64,000 nt of DNA from Bartonella sp. AU18XJBT (GTDB lineage Bacteria > Pseudomonadota > Alphaproteobacteria > Rhizobiales > Rhizobiaceae): the NCBI RefSeq assembly GCF_028618595.1, contig NZ_JAQITE010000008.1, forward strand, positions 1 to 64,000, given 5' to 3'. The notes beneath the pieces were generated by a model. It did not search any database. It had not been told where the DNA came from and was given only the letters and a program-made list of their open reading frames with translations. Made by a program: the position numbers and the translations under genes. Positions 28,371-38,022 of this stretch are shown piece by piece (positions within the stretch are counted from its first letter, which is position 1; each line of letters starts with the position of its first letter).

Positions 28371-31300
28371 ACGAGAAATATTGAGATCATTTTCAATAAG
28401 GGCACTAATGCGGTTTGTAATGTTGTGAATATGATCTTCTTCTGTTTTTTTCCAAGTGTCAAAAGGATCTTTTTTCTTTCCATAATTTTTGAGGATTTTC
28501 ATAACGATTTGCCGTAAGCTTTCAGCAACATTTTCTTTGGCTTGGCTTAAAGCCATACTATCATAATAATCTACTACAGGAATTATACGACTTGCTTCGT
28601 TAATGCGGTTTATACGAATGATTTGCGCAAGTGAAAAATAGATCTCTGCGGTTTTAATAAGATCACTGTTGCTTTTTTTTGCAATTAAAGAAATATCACA
28701 GATTGTTGAAGCGGCTTCCAAGAGAGCTAATTGTTTCGCTAATGCTTTTGGTGCTCCCTCTTCGCTGTAGTGTAATGCTTTTTCTTCAATTTTTTGCTTA
28801 ATGTCGTTGTCGTGAGAATGCATAAGCTCTTTTTCAATAACGCTACGGGCTTGCTTTATTGTTTTTACAATTTCTTCTAATGGACGTGAGAGATCTATGT
28901 TGTGTAATCCCCAATTGGTTGTTTCAAAGAGCATTGGGGTTATTGCTGCGTAGAATTTGTTTTGGACAAGACCGGGTATTTTATTATCAAGCTTATCAAT
29001 TTGCTCAGACAATTGAGGAATTTCAAAACCATCGCGAATGGCAATGAAAACGCGAATAATATTTTCAGCTTTTTGTTCTGTTGCATCGCGTAGTCTATTA
29101 ACAAAAGTGGGGCCTCCACGATTTACAATATCGTTGGCAATTAGTGTTGCGATAATATTACGACGCAATTGATGGTTAATGACTTCCTTCTTAAAACTTT
29201 CTTGAATTTGAGTTGGAAAATAGTTCAGCAAGGTTGTATTGAAATAGTGATCATCAACAATGGGGCTATTAGCAATTTCTTCTTTTAAGGTTAATTTAGC
29301 ATATGCAAAAATAACGGCGAGTTCTGGACGGAGAAGACCTTTGCCTTGGGTTGCTCTTTGTCGTAAAATTTGCTCATCAGGGAGTATTTCAACTCTACGA
29401 TCTAGAAGCTTTTTTTGTTCCAAATCGTGCATAAAGCGTATTTGATAGGGCAAATCAGTAGTGCTTTGGTTTTCCGCCAAAGAAAGAGCAAGGGGTTGTA
29501 GATAATTGTTGCGCAAGACGAGTTGCTCGACTTGAGGTGTCATTTTTTTCAAGAGCTTATTGCGTTCTTCGCGGGTGAGTGTTTTAGCCCGAAGGGCTGA
29601 TGCAAGAACAATTTTGAGATTGACCTCAATATCAGAACAATTCACACCAGCAGAATTGTCAATGGCATCCGTATTGCATCGACCACCATTTAAGACATAT
29701 TCAATCCGTCCACGTTGTGTAGCACCAAGATTAGCTCCTTCGCCAATAATTTTTGCACGCACTTGCTCTCCGGTAATGCGTATTGTATCATTTGCACGAT
29801 CACCTACTTGGGTATCATTTTCTGTTGCAGCGCGGATATAAGTACCAATGCCGCCGAACCATAAAAGATCAACAGGGGCTTTGAGAAGAGCAGAGATAAT
29901 TTCAAAGGGTGTTCCTGTTTGTTTTTCAAAACCAATGGCTTGTGCTGCTTCAAGTGAGAGAGTAATGGTTTTTTCTTTTCGTGAGAAGATACCACCGCCC
30001 TTTGATAATTTGCTTTGATCGTAATCTTGCCAGCTGGAGCGAGGAAGTTTAAAAAGGCGCATACGCTCTGCATAGCTTTCGTCTATGCTTGGATCTGGAT
30101 CAATAAAGATATCGCGGTGATCAAAAGCGGCAATCAATTTTGTTTGTTTGGAAAGCAGCATCCCATTACCAAAGACATCGCCAGACATGTCTCCAACACC
30201 GACACAGGTGAAGGGCGTTGTTTGAATATCCTGATCAAATGTTTCTCTAAAATGTCTTTTGACAGCTTCCCACGCACCTTTAGCTGTAATACCAATGTCT
30301 TTGTGGTCGTAACCTGCTGAGCCTCCAGAAGCAAAAGCATCATCGAGCCAAAAGTGATTTGCTTGGCTGATGGCGTTGGCGGTATCAGAAAAAGTTGCTG
30401 TTCCTTTGTCTGCTGCGACAACAAAATAGGGGTCAGGGTCATCATGACAGATGACATTGTGGGGAGAACTTATTTTGCCGTTAATTAGATTGTCTGTGAT
30501 GGAGAGCAAAGCTGTGATAAAGTCTGTATAAGCTTGTCGTGCTGCTTCTACGATGAGAGCACGGTCGTTTGTTTGGGGAAGCCGATGGGGATAGAAACCA
30601 CCTTTTGCACCTGCAGGAACGATAACTGCATTTTTAACTTGTTGGGCTTTGACTAAGCTGAGGACTTCGGTGCGATAATCTAATGCACGGTCAGACCAAC
30701 GGATTCCGCCACGAGCGATAGGTCCAAAACGCAAATGCACCCCTTCAACTTCCGGTCCATAAACAAAAATTTCTCGGTAAGGGCGTGGTTCAGGCAAACC
30801 TTCAATTTGGCGCGGATTTAATTTGGTGGCTAAAATACGCCGTGGACTTCCATCGTCAAGAGGCGTAAAGGCATTCGTTCGTAAACTCGCGTCGATAAGG
30901 TTGCAATAACGGCGTAAGATGAGATCATCATCTAAACCAGATACTTTCCGTAATTTTTCTCCAATACGCTTTTGAATGACCTGTTGGCTTTTTTCCCGTT
31001 CTTTTTCTGTATGGCTTTGGTGAAATTTTAAATGAAATAAAGCATAAAGATCTTGGGTAATGTCAGGATAAGCATTTAAAGTTTGGGCAACGCGATCTTG
31101 CGAATAAGGAATACCAGCTTGCTGGAGATAGCGCCCATAATGGCGCAAAATAACAATTTCATACCAATCAAGTTCAGCTGTTTGGGTGAGCGCATTAAAA
31201 GCGTCATTATCAGCATTTTGTGCCCAAATAGCCTCAAAGGTTTCGGCGTGTTTTTGCCCGTTTTTTTCAAAATCGATACAGAGCTGGAAAGTGCTTTCCA

Positions 31301-33029
31301 GTTGCATATCATGAAGATACACAGAGTGCCCATAGCCATCTGGTAGTTCAAGGGTTTGTTCAGCAATAACGCGAAACCCCATATTTTCAAGGAGTGGTAC
31401 ACGTTTGGAAAGAGCAAGGGCTTCATGGCGGTGAAAAAGCCGAAGAGAAATGGTACGTTTTTCTTTGTTTTGTGTGTGATAAAAGTTTACGAAAAGGGGC
31501 TTCTCATCATGAAGATTTAAAATATGTCCGGCATCGTTAATAGCGTCTTCAGCTGAAAATAAATCACGATAGCTGTTGGGAAATTCGCTGGCTAGACGTG
31601 TTTGTTGCTCTGTTGTTTTCTGGGCAAGAGCGATAGCTTGAACGCTGTCTTCCCAACTTCGTGCAATCGAACGTACATGTTGTTCAAGTGTGGAGCGTTC
31701 GTGAAGGGGAACAGTTTCGTTTCCTTTGCGATGGATGATATAGTAGACACGTATAAGGGTGCTTTCCAAAAATAGCGGATAAGATTCAAAAAAGTCGCCT
31801 TTATAAAGCTCAACAAAATGTTCGCCAACTTTTTCACGCAGGTTGCTGCTATATTGGTCACGCGGTACGTAGACAAGGATAGAAACAAAGCGCCCAAAAG
31901 AATCAGTGTGGGCAAGAACCCGTAAACGTGGGCGCTCATCTAATTGTAGAATAAGTCTAGTGTTTTCTGTTAATGTATCAACATCAGAGCGAAACATTTC
32001 ATCTCTTGGATAGGTTTCTAAAGCACTGATGAGTGCTTTTCCTGAATAATCGGCATGATTGTGTCCAAGACGTTGAATAATAGTTCGGGCTTTTTCTTTT
32101 AAGAAAGGAATTTGCAAAATAGAACGTGTATAAGCTGAGGAGGTAAAAAGCCCTACAATGCGTAATTCTCCACAGAGTTGTTTTTCTTTATCAAAGATTT
32201 TAAGACCAATATAATCGAGCCAAACAAAACGGTGAATTTTGGAGCGGCTGTTAGCTTTTGTCACGATAAACAGATTATCGCTTTCCATGAAGGATAAAAC
32301 TTCTTGAGGAGGTTCTTTCATACTTTCATCGTCAACAATATGAATAGAAGCATCCGTGAGTATACCAAGTTCAATATTACTCGCTGTAAAGGATTTTAGG
32401 GGTTTTTGGTCTTTGATGAAGTTGTAAGTGCGCATACCAAGGAAAATAAAATTATCGTCCATTAGCCAGTGAAGAAATTCAATAGCTTTTTCGCCTTCTT
32501 GTTTGTAGTGTGGGGGAAGACTTATTTGGTAGGCATGAATCTGCTTTTCAACTTCTTCAAGCATAGGTTTCCAGTCTTGTACAGCAGCATTAACTTGTTC
32601 AAGAACTAAGGTGAGTTCATTTTCAAGTTTTTGTATTTGCTGTTTGTTTAATGACTCGATGTGAATTTGCATCAGACTGATGCGTTTTCCGGAAGTACAA
32701 TCAAGAATAGGGTGAGCAATCAAATAGATATGGTTTTTGTGTTGATTGAAGACATTTAAAATAGAATCGAGAAGGAAGGGTTTGTTATCATTGACAAGCG
32801 TAATAGCGGTTATAGACTTGTTATTACGGGTCAGATTTTGTTCAAAGTGGATAGTATTTTTTCCCGTCTGATGGAGATTAAAAGCTTTTACTGCGACGGC
32901 TGCGGCTTTTTGAAGTTCTTCACTTTCGTAATAAACAATATCTTCTTCATCGGTTTGAGCAAAAAGGATTTGTTCTATTTTATCTTGGGTGTTTTTTGTT
33001 TCTGTTTTTTTTTGTTGCAACACATTCAC
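28320..33029 (-). CDS. gdhB: NAD-specific glutamate dehydrogenase, large (about 180 kDa) class
   Basis: A 1569-residue enzyme converting glutamate to 2-oxoglutarate and ammonia with NAD. The first roughly 700 residues hold the ACT-like N-terminal domains typical of the large bacterial class; the catalytic domain follows with FGPIARGGIRWSDRALDYRT, VIVPAGAKGGFYP and the NAD region KIIGEGANLGATQ. Length is as expected for the 180-kDa type. ATG 33029 is preceded by AGGGAGAGTG. Glutamate is a common carbon source for intracellular or blood-borne alphaproteobacteria, feeding the TCA cycle. The 3' end lies within a 200-bp tandem duplication. Confidence 0.93.
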   Translation of the reverse strand: MNVLQQKKTETKNTQDKIEQILFAQTDEEDIVYYESEELQKAAAVAVKAFNLHQTGKNTIHFEQNLTRNNKSITAITLVNDNKPFLLDSILNVFNQHKNHIYLIAHPILDCTSGKRISLMQIHIESLNKQQIQKLENELTLVLEQVNAAVQDWKPMLEEVEKQIHAYQISLPPHYKQEGEKAIEFLHWLMDDNFIFLGMRTYNFIKDQKPLKSFTASNIELGILTDASIHIVDDESMKEPPQEVLSFMESDNLFIVTKANSRSKIHRFVWLDYIGLKIFDKEKQLCGELRIVGLFTSSAYTRSILQIPFLKEKARTIIQRLGHNHADYSGKALISALETYPRDEMFRSDVDTLTENTRLILQLDERPRLRVLAHTDSFGRFVSILVYVPRDQYSSNLREKVGEHFVELYKGDFFESYPLFLESTLIRVYYIIHRKGNETVPLHERSTLEQHVRSIARSWEDSVQAIALAQKTTEQQTRLASEFPNSYRDLFSAEDAINDAGHILNLHDEKPLFVNFYHTQNKEKRTISLRLFHRHEALALSKRVPLLENMGFRVIAEQTLELPDGYGHSVYLHDMQLESTFQLCIDFEKNGQKHAETFEAIWAQNADNDAFNALTQTAELDWYEIVILRHYGRYLQQAGIPYSQDRVAQTLNAYPDITQDLYALFHLKFHQSHTEKEREKSQQVIQKRIGEKLRKVSGLDDDLILRRYCNLIDASLRTNAFTPLDDGSPRRILATKLNPRQIEGLPEPRPYREIFVYGPEVEGVHLRFGPIARGGIRWSDRALDYRTEVLSLVKAQQVKNAVIVPAGAKGGFYPHRLPQTNDRALIVEAARQAYTDFITALLSITDNLINGKISSPHNVICHDDPDPYFVVAADKGTATFSDTANAISQANHFWLDDAFASGGSAGYDHKDIGITAKGAWEAVKRHFRETFDQDIQTTPFTCVGVGDMSGDVFGNGMLLSKQTKLIAAFDHRDIFIDPDPSIDESYAERMRLFKLPRSSWQDYDQSKLSKGGGIFSRKEKTITLSLEAAQAIGFEKQTGTPFEIISALLKAPVDLLWFGGIGTYIRAATENDTQVGDRANDTIRITGEQVRAKIIGEGANLGATQRGRIEYVLNGGRCNTDAIDNSAGVNCSDIEVNLKIVLASALRAKTLTREERNKLLKKMTPQVEQLVLRNNYLQPLALSLAENQSTTDLPYQIRFMHDLEQKKLLDRRVEILPDEQILRQRATQGKGLLRPELAVIFAYAKLTLKEEIANSPIVDDHYFNTTLLNYFPTQIQESFKKEVINHQLRRNIIATLIANDIVNRGGPTFVNRLRDATEQKAENIIRVFIAIRDGFEIPQLSEQIDKLDNKIPGLVQNKFYAAITPMLFETTNWGLHNIDLSRPLEEIVKTIKQARSVIEKELMHSHDNDIKQKIEEKALHYSEEGAPKALAKQLALLEAASTICDISLIAKKSNSDLIKTAEIYFSLAQIIRINRINEASRIIPVVDYYDSMALSQAKENVAESLRQIVMKILKNYGKKKDPFDTWKKTEEDHIHNITNRISALIENDLNISRFTFAAGLISQLQNTGF

Positions 33030-33296
33030 TCTCCCTTTTTTGCTCTTAGGGGCCTTTTCTTCTGTTTTTAAAAGCAGACCATTATATCTTCGTGCACTGT
33101 AACACTTTCTTTTTGAAGAAAATAGCTCTTTATTTGGAAAGAATGAGTTTGTTTTTGCTATTTTTTAGTAATAGTTTGTACTTTAAAGAAATATTTTGCG
33201 TCAAGGAAAGGGCATTTTTAGTATTTTTGTATATTAATAGTTCGTTTTTTTAAATATACAAAATGAAAGTAAAAAAGAAGCAGAAGTAAAGAGAGA

Positions 33297-33953
33297 ATGG
33301 CGCGTTTACCAGAAAGACTTTTAAGTGGTTACCAAAACTTTATAAACAATCATTTTTCATATAAAATAGCACATTATCAGCAATTAGCGATTGAAGGGCA
33401 GAAACCCGAAGTTTTGGTTATTGCTTGTTGTGATTCGCGTGCAATACCAGAAATGATTTTTGATGCTAAGCCAGGGGAAATTTTTACCCTGCGCAACGTG
33501 GCAAATGTGGTTCCTCCTTTTTCTCCTGATGACCAATATCATGCAACATCAGCAGCTCTTGAATATGCTGTGCAATTGCTTGAGGTGAAACATATTGTCG
33601 TTTTTGGTCATGCCCATTGTGGAGGCGTTCATACTGCTCTTAAGGAGACATGTAAATCTTTATCATCAAATGATTTTATTGGTCAATGGATAAGTCTCTT
33701 AGCACCAGCAGCAGAAATCGTTTTGAACAATAAGTCGCTGTCTTGGCCAGAAAAACAGACGGCATTAGAGCAGCTTTCTATTCGCCATTCGTTGAAAAAT
33801 TTAGAGACGTTTCCGTGGATAAAGCTTCGCAAAGATCAAGGTTTTTTGACATTGCATGGCGTTTGGTTTGATATCTCTAGCGGAAAATTATGGAGTATGG
33901 AACAGGAAACAGGTTGTTTTATGCGTGTTGAAGTTGAAAGTTTTAAAGTATAG
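33297..33953 (+). CDS. Beta-class carbonic anhydrase
   Basis: A 218-residue zinc enzyme interconverting CO2 and bicarbonate. The zinc ligands are in VIACCDSRAIPEM (Cys and Asp-Arg pair) and VFGHAHCGGV (His and Cys). RNVANVVPP is also diagnostic. ATG 33297 has AAAGAGAGA just upstream. Length is complete. It stands alone between the divergent glutamate dehydrogenase gene and the ffh leader. Confidence 0.93.
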   Translation: MARLPERLLSGYQNFINNHFSYKIAHYQQLAIEGQKPEVLVIACCDSRAIPEMIFDAKPGEIFTLRNVANVVPPFSPDDQYHATSAALEYAVQLLEVKHIVVFGHAHCGGVHTALKETCKSLSSNDFIGQWISLLAPAAEIVLNNKSLSWPEKQTALEQLSIRHSLKNLETFPWIKLRKDQGFLTLHGVWFDISSGKLWSMEQETGCFMRVEVESFKV

Positions 33954-34059
33954 TATTTGTTGTTTTTATTTCTTCGTATAAAAAGACATTTTATGATAAA
34001 ACTTGACAAAGCTAGGGTTTTATTGTTTGAAGGAGCAAGCTTTCAGTGACAAAATTAAC

Positions 34060-34150
34060 TTGGAGCCACCGACTGAGACCCCAGTTTAAGGGTATAAAGA
34101 GATCTCAGAGGTCAACATCCGACGGCGCGATGCGTTCTCGGATGCTATTT
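34060..34150 (+). ncRNA. Candidate structured leader upstream of ffh
   Basis: Between the carbonic anhydrase gene and ffh the sequence is much more G+C-rich than its surroundings and folds into two stem-loops. Stem 1 pairs CTGAGA (34073-34078) with TCTCAG (34103-34108), with a possible inner ACCC/GGGT pair. Stem 2 pairs CATCCGA (34116-34122) with TCGGATG (34138-34144) and contains CGC-GAT-GCG inside. The ffh ribosome binding site GAGGTAA follows at 34174. Structured leaders upstream of certain alphaproteobacterial genes are known, and I have a faint memory of one at ffh that I cannot confirm. It could be a regulatory leader or a separate small RNA. Confidence 0.5.
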
Positions 34151-34183
34151 TGGTTTGTTTGTTATGCAACAATGAGGTAAATG

Positions 34184-35752
34184 ATGTTTGAATCCTTGCA
34201 AGAGCGACTTGGTTCTATTCTGTCTCATTTGACGGGACGTGGCGCTTTATCGGATCAGGATGTTACAGAGGCGCTGCGTGAAATTCGTCGCGCTTTATTG
34301 GAAGCTGACGTTGCTCTTGATGTTGTACGCTCTTTTACCGATAGGGTTCGGGAAAAAGCTGTTGGGGCCGAAATCGTTAAATCAATTAAACCAGGCCAGA
34401 TGGTGGTTAAAATTGTTCATGATGAATTGGTTCGTATTCTTGGAAATGAAAGCGTTCTGAGTGATTTAAATGCGCCAGCTCCAGTTGTTATCATGATGAT
34501 TGGTTTGCAAGGTTCCGGAAAAACAACTACAACAGCAAAGCTTGCGAAACGTTTCACTGATAAGCATAATAAAAAAGTTCTCATGGCGTCTTTAGATACA
34601 CGCCGTCCCGCTGCACAGGAGCAATTGCGCCAATTGGGAGAACAGGCGAAACTTGCAAGCTTGCCTATTATTGCGGGACAGCTGCCTGTTGATATTGCAT
34701 CGCGTGCCGTGCAGGCTGCTAAATTGGGTGGTTATGACGTGCTTCTTCTTGATACAGCAGGACGTAATCATATTGATGAAGCTTTGATGCTTGAATTGGC
34801 TGAAATTAAAGCATGTTCTCTTCCTCATGAGATTATGTTGGTAGCTGATAGTTTGACGGGGCAAGATGCCGTTCATCTTGCTCGTTCTTTTGATGAGCGT
34901 GTAGGGATTACAGGGATTATTTTAACACGGATGGATAGTGATGGGCGTGGTGGTGCTGCTCTTTCTATGCGTGCGGTTACAGGTAAACCAATTAAAGCAA
35001 TTGGAACTGGTGAAAAAATAGATGCCTTAGAAGAATTTCATCCCAGCCGTATTGCTGATCGTATTCTCGGAATGGGGGATATTGTTTCTTTAGTTGAAAA
35101 AGCTGCTGAAACAATGGATCATGAGAAAGCTGCGGCTTTTGCAAAAAAAATGCAAGCCGGAAAATTTGATCTGAATGATCTTGCAGAACAGTTGCAGAAA
35201 ATGAAAAAATTGGGTGGAATGGGCGGTATTATGGGCATGTTGCCAGGAATGGGGAAGGTCAAAGAGCAGATTGCAGCTGCGGGGTTTGATGATCGTTTGT
35301 TTGATCGTCAATTGGCCATTATTTCATCTATGACATCACAAGAGCGAGCGAATCCAGAGCTTTTAAAACATAGCCGCAAACAACGAATTGCTAAGGGATC
35401 TGGTACAACGGCAGCTGATATTAATAAACTTTTAAAGATGTATCGCCAAATGGCCGATATGATGAAAGCCATGGGTGGTAAAGGAAAAAGTGGTTTGATG
35501 GGCAAAATGTTAGGAGGCCTTGGTTCCAAAATGGGTTTTGGTGGTATGGGAAACTTGGGGGGCGATTCTCCAGCTATGCCTGATTTGTCGGGATTGGATC
35601 CAAAGCAATTCTCAACGCTTCAAAAGCAAATTGAAAATGGTAATGGAGGGAACCTCTTGCCCGGTCTTCCCAAGCGTGGACCTACGTTTCCTGGTCTTTC
35701 CAATGGCATTGCCGATGGGGGAAAATTTCCTCAGCATCCTAAGAAAAGATAA
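34184..35752 (+). CDS. ffh: Signal recognition particle protein Ffh
   Basis: A 522-residue SRP GTPase that targets nascent membrane proteins to FtsY and SecYEG. The N domain opens MFESLQERLGSIL; the G domain has GLQGSGKTTTTAKLA, LLDTAGR and LTRMDSDGRGG; the methionine-rich M domain includes KKLGGMGGIMGMLPGM and a glycine/methionine-rich tail. ATG 34184 is preferred to 34181 because GAGGTAA sits at better spacing and MFESL is the normal start. Followed by chorismate mutase and rpsP on the same strand. Confidence 0.96.
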   Translation: MFESLQERLGSILSHLTGRGALSDQDVTEALREIRRALLEADVALDVVRSFTDRVREKAVGAEIVKSIKPGQMVVKIVHDELVRILGNESVLSDLNAPAPVVIMMIGLQGSGKTTTTAKLAKRFTDKHNKKVLMASLDTRRPAAQEQLRQLGEQAKLASLPIIAGQLPVDIASRAVQAAKLGGYDVLLLDTAGRNHIDEALMLELAEIKACSLPHEIMLVADSLTGQDAVHLARSFDERVGITGIILTRMDSDGRGGAALSMRAVTGKPIKAIGTGEKIDALEEFHPSRIADRILGMGDIVSLVEKAAETMDHEKAAAFAKKMQAGKFDLNDLAEQLQKMKKLGGMGGIMGMLPGMGKVKEQIAAAGFDDRLFDRQLAIISSMTSQERANPELLKHSRKQRIAKGSGTTAADINKLLKMYRQMADMMKAMGGKGKSGLMGKMLGGLGSKMGFGGMGNLGGDSPAMPDLSGLDPKQFSTLQKQIENGNGGNLLPGLPKRGPTFPGLSNGIADGGKFPQHPKKR

Positions 35753-35776
35753 GATGTAAAGAGGGAAAGGAATATA

Positions 35777-36088
35777 ATGCAGGAAACAGTGTTAAACGAA
35801 TTGGCACATTTACGAGCATCTATTGATAATTTTGATGCAACTTTGATTCATATCTTAGCAGAGCGTTTTCGTTGTACGAAAGCTGTTGGGCGTTTAAAAG
35901 CGCGTTATGATTTGCCTAAAGTAGATCCTCTGCGTGAGCAATATCAGGTAGCGCGTTTGCGGCAATTGGCTATAGATAGTGATCTTGATCCTGATTTTGC
36001 TGAAAGATTTTTAAAATTTATTATTAAAGAAGTTGTGCATCATCATGAAGTTATTGCTGAAGAGCAAAAAACAAAAAAGTCAATTTAA
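35777..36088 (+). CDS. Chorismate mutase (AroQ type)
   Basis: A 103-residue all-helical enzyme rearranging chorismate to prephenate for tyrosine and phenylalanine. LAHLRASIDNFDATLIHIL resembles the first helix with its catalytic Arg, and RFRCTKAVGRLKARYDLP holds the other basic residues; the third helix is FLKFIIKEVVHHHEVI. ATG 35777 follows GAGGGAAAGG. The gene sits between ffh and rpsP, a conserved position in Rhizobiales. It supplies prephenate to the dehydrogenase at 6793-7722. Confidence 0.88.
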   Translation: MQETVLNELAHLRASIDNFDATLIHILAERFRCTKAVGRLKARYDLPKVDPLREQYQVARLRQLAIDSDLDPDFAERFLKFIIKEVVHHHEVIAEEQKTKKSI

Positions 36089-36121
36089 ACGAAAGCCAGA
36101 GCTGACAATAGGAGATAAAAT

Positions 36122-36493
36122 ATGGCATTGAAAATTCGTTTGTCCCGTGGAGGTTCAAAAAAACGTCCTTACTATCATATCGTCGTTGCAGATGTTCGTA
36201 GTCCGCGCGATGGGCGGTTTCTTGAACGTGTTGGTGCGTGGGATCCAATGTTGCCTAAAGATGGACCGAGGGTGAAACTTAATGAAGAACGTATCCAATA
36301 TTGGCTTGGGCAAGGGGCTCAACCAACAGATCGCGTTTTACGGTTTTTAGATGCAGCTGGCTTGAAAAAGCGTCCAACCCGTAATAATCCACATAAAGGT
36401 GAACCGGGTAAAAAAGCACAAGAACGTATAGCAGCAGCAAAGCAAGCGGCAGAAGAAGCAGCGGCGGTTGAAGCAGATTCTGCTTCAGCATAA
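36122..36493 (+). CDS. rpsP: 30S ribosomal protein S16
   Basis: A 123-residue ribosomal protein. [20 protein letters not shown] followed by [18 protein letters not shown] and an alanine-rich C-terminal extension is typical of alphaproteobacterial S16. ATG 36122 follows AGGAGATAAAAT. In most relatives rimM, trmD and rplS come next; here a terminator and an unrelated gene follow instead. Confidence 0.96.
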   Translation: MALKIRLSRGGSKKRPYYHIVVADVRSPRDGRFLERVGAWDPMLPKDGPRVKLNEERIQYWLGQGAQPTDRVLRFLDAAGLKKRPTRNNPHKGEPGKKAQERIAAAKQAAEEAAAVEADSASA

Positions 36494-36547
36494 GAAGTAT
36501 GATTGTTGAATCAACGTGTTTTTAAAAGCTTTAGAAAAATAAATATT

Positions 36548-36580
36548 ATCCGTTTTTGTCTATCAAAAACGGATTTTCTT
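36548..36580 (+). terminator. Intrinsic terminator after rpsP
   Basis: A perfect 11-bp inverted repeat, ATCCGTTTTTG (36548-36558) and CAAAAACGGAT (36564-36574) around a 5-base loop, runs into TTTCTTT. It should end the ffh-rpsP transcript. Being symmetric and A-flanked, it may also serve the SDHAF4-like gene converging from the minus strand. Confidence 0.85.
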
Positions 36581-36629
36581 TAAAAAGCTTTTTGTTTAAA
36601 CAGCGTTGGTTTTTTAAAAATCAATGGTT

Positions 36630-36845
36630 TTAAAAGTCAATAGCGCGGCCTTTAATTTCCCAGTCTCCATAGCGGGAAGGGTCTTTGCCGCCGCGTCCGC
36701 CGTTTTCTAAAGGTTGTTCTTTTTTTGCTGTGCTTTTTCGCCTTTCTTCAGCTTCTTTAAGGGCGCGTTGTGCTGCGGGAGAAAGAGATTGCTGTTTAAC
36801 GACAGTTGCATTTTTTTTGCTTGTTTTTTCATCTTTTTTATTCAT
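36630..36845 (-). CDS. DUF1674 / SDHAF4-like succinate dehydrogenase assembly factor
   Basis: A 71-residue protein ending ENGGRGGKDPSRYGDWEIKG and RAIDF, the hallmark of the DUF1674 family. Eukaryotic SDHAF4 and bacterial homologues bind the flavoprotein SdhA during FAD attachment. The first half is lysine-rich and poorly ordered. ATG 36845 gives the usual length. The sdhCDAB operon lies at 58.2-61.7 kb in the same window. It is divergent from htpX, as in many Rhizobiales. Confidence 0.88.
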   Translation of the reverse strand: MNKKDEKTSKKNATVVKQQSLSPAAQRALKEAEERRKSTAKKEQPLENGGRGGKDPSRYGDWEIKGRAIDF

Positions 36846-36928
36846 TTTACACCTATTCCATTGAAGAAGCAGAAAGAAAACACCATCATATAATATTGAT
36901 TGACTTTTATCATGGAGTTTTTTGAGTA

Positions 36929-37975
36929 ATGAATATAATGCGTACAGCCATGCTTTTGGCTTTTTTAACTGCTCTCTTTATGGGAGTTGGTTATCTTGTT
37001 GGAGGGGGCGGTGGCATGGTCATTGCTTTTTTGATGGCAAGTGGTTTAAACTTTTTTTCTTATTGGAATTCGGATAAAATTGTTTTACGCATGTATGGGG
37101 CGCGTGAAGTTGATCAGCATTCAGCACCAGTTTATTATAAGATTGTAAGCGATTTAGCACAAAGGGCTTCTCTTCCTCAACCAAAGGTTTATGTTATTGA
37201 TAATGCGCAGCCAAATGCTTTTGCGACGGGACGTAATCCGCAAAATGCTGCTGTTGCCGCAAGTACTGGGTTGTTAGAGCGGTTAAGTTCAGAGGAAATT
37301 GCCGGCGTTATGGCACATGAGCTCGCACATATTGAGCATCGTGATACGTTAACAATGACTCTAACAGCAACGATTGCAGGGGCAATTTCAATGCTTGGTA
37401 ATTTTGCTTTCTTTATGGGAGGACAGCGTAACTCTTCAGAAGATTCTCATGGCGCTGGGGCAATTGGAGGATTTATTGCATTGCTCGTGGCACCTTTTGC
37501 AGCGATGTTGGTGCAAATGGCGATTAGTCGTACGCGTGAATATGCTGCGGATCGGAGAGGGGCTGAAATATGTGGTAATCCTTTATGGTTGGCTTCGGCA
37601 TTGCGTAAGATTGCTGATGGGGGACGTGGAGTATATAATGAAGAAGCAGAGCATAATCCAGCAACTGCGCATCTGTTTATTATTAATCCTTTGAGCGGTG
37701 AGGGGGCGGATAGTCTTTTTTCTACACATCCAGCAACTGCAAATCGTATTGCTGCTCTTTATCAGCAAGCAGAAGAGATGAAAGGGGCTCTTACCAAAAG
37801 TGTGGGATGGAATAAAGAAGATACTATGCATGAAAAAAGCAGCGGGATGAACTATGGAGATTTTCATAGTGGTCAGGCTCATGCATTAGGTGAGCAAGAA
37901 AACAATTCTTTTCAGCGTGTTACAAAACGTCCTTCTTGGCTTCGTTATGAAAATTCAAAAAAATCTCGTTCATAG
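36929..37975 (+). CDS. htpX: Zinc metalloprotease HtpX
   Basis: A 348-residue inner-membrane M48 protease of membrane-protein quality control. The zinc site HELAHIEH is near residue 130, the third ligand region [15 protein letters not shown] near 200, and four hydrophobic segments flank the catalytic part. [15 protein letters not shown] marks the end of the peptidase domain, followed by a variable 70-residue tail. ATG 36929 is a good start. Confidence 0.94.
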   Translation: MNIMRTAMLLAFLTALFMGVGYLVGGGGGMVIAFLMASGLNFFSYWNSDKIVLRMYGAREVDQHSAPVYYKIVSDLAQRASLPQPKVYVIDNAQPNAFATGRNPQNAAVAASTGLLERLSSEEIAGVMAHELAHIEHRDTLTMTLTATIAGAISMLGNFAFFMGGQRNSSEDSHGAGAIGGFIALLVAPFAAMLVQMAISRTREYAADRRGAEICGNPLWLASALRKIADGGRGVYNEEAEHNPATAHLFIINPLSGEGADSLFSTHPATANRIAALYQQAEEMKGALTKSVGWNKEDTMHEKSSGMNYGDFHSGQAHALGEQENNSFQRVTKRPSWLRYENSKKSRS

Positions 37976-38022
37976 AGTTATTGAGGGAGTTTTAAAGGAA
38001 ACAGTGATATAAAGGTGGTGTT

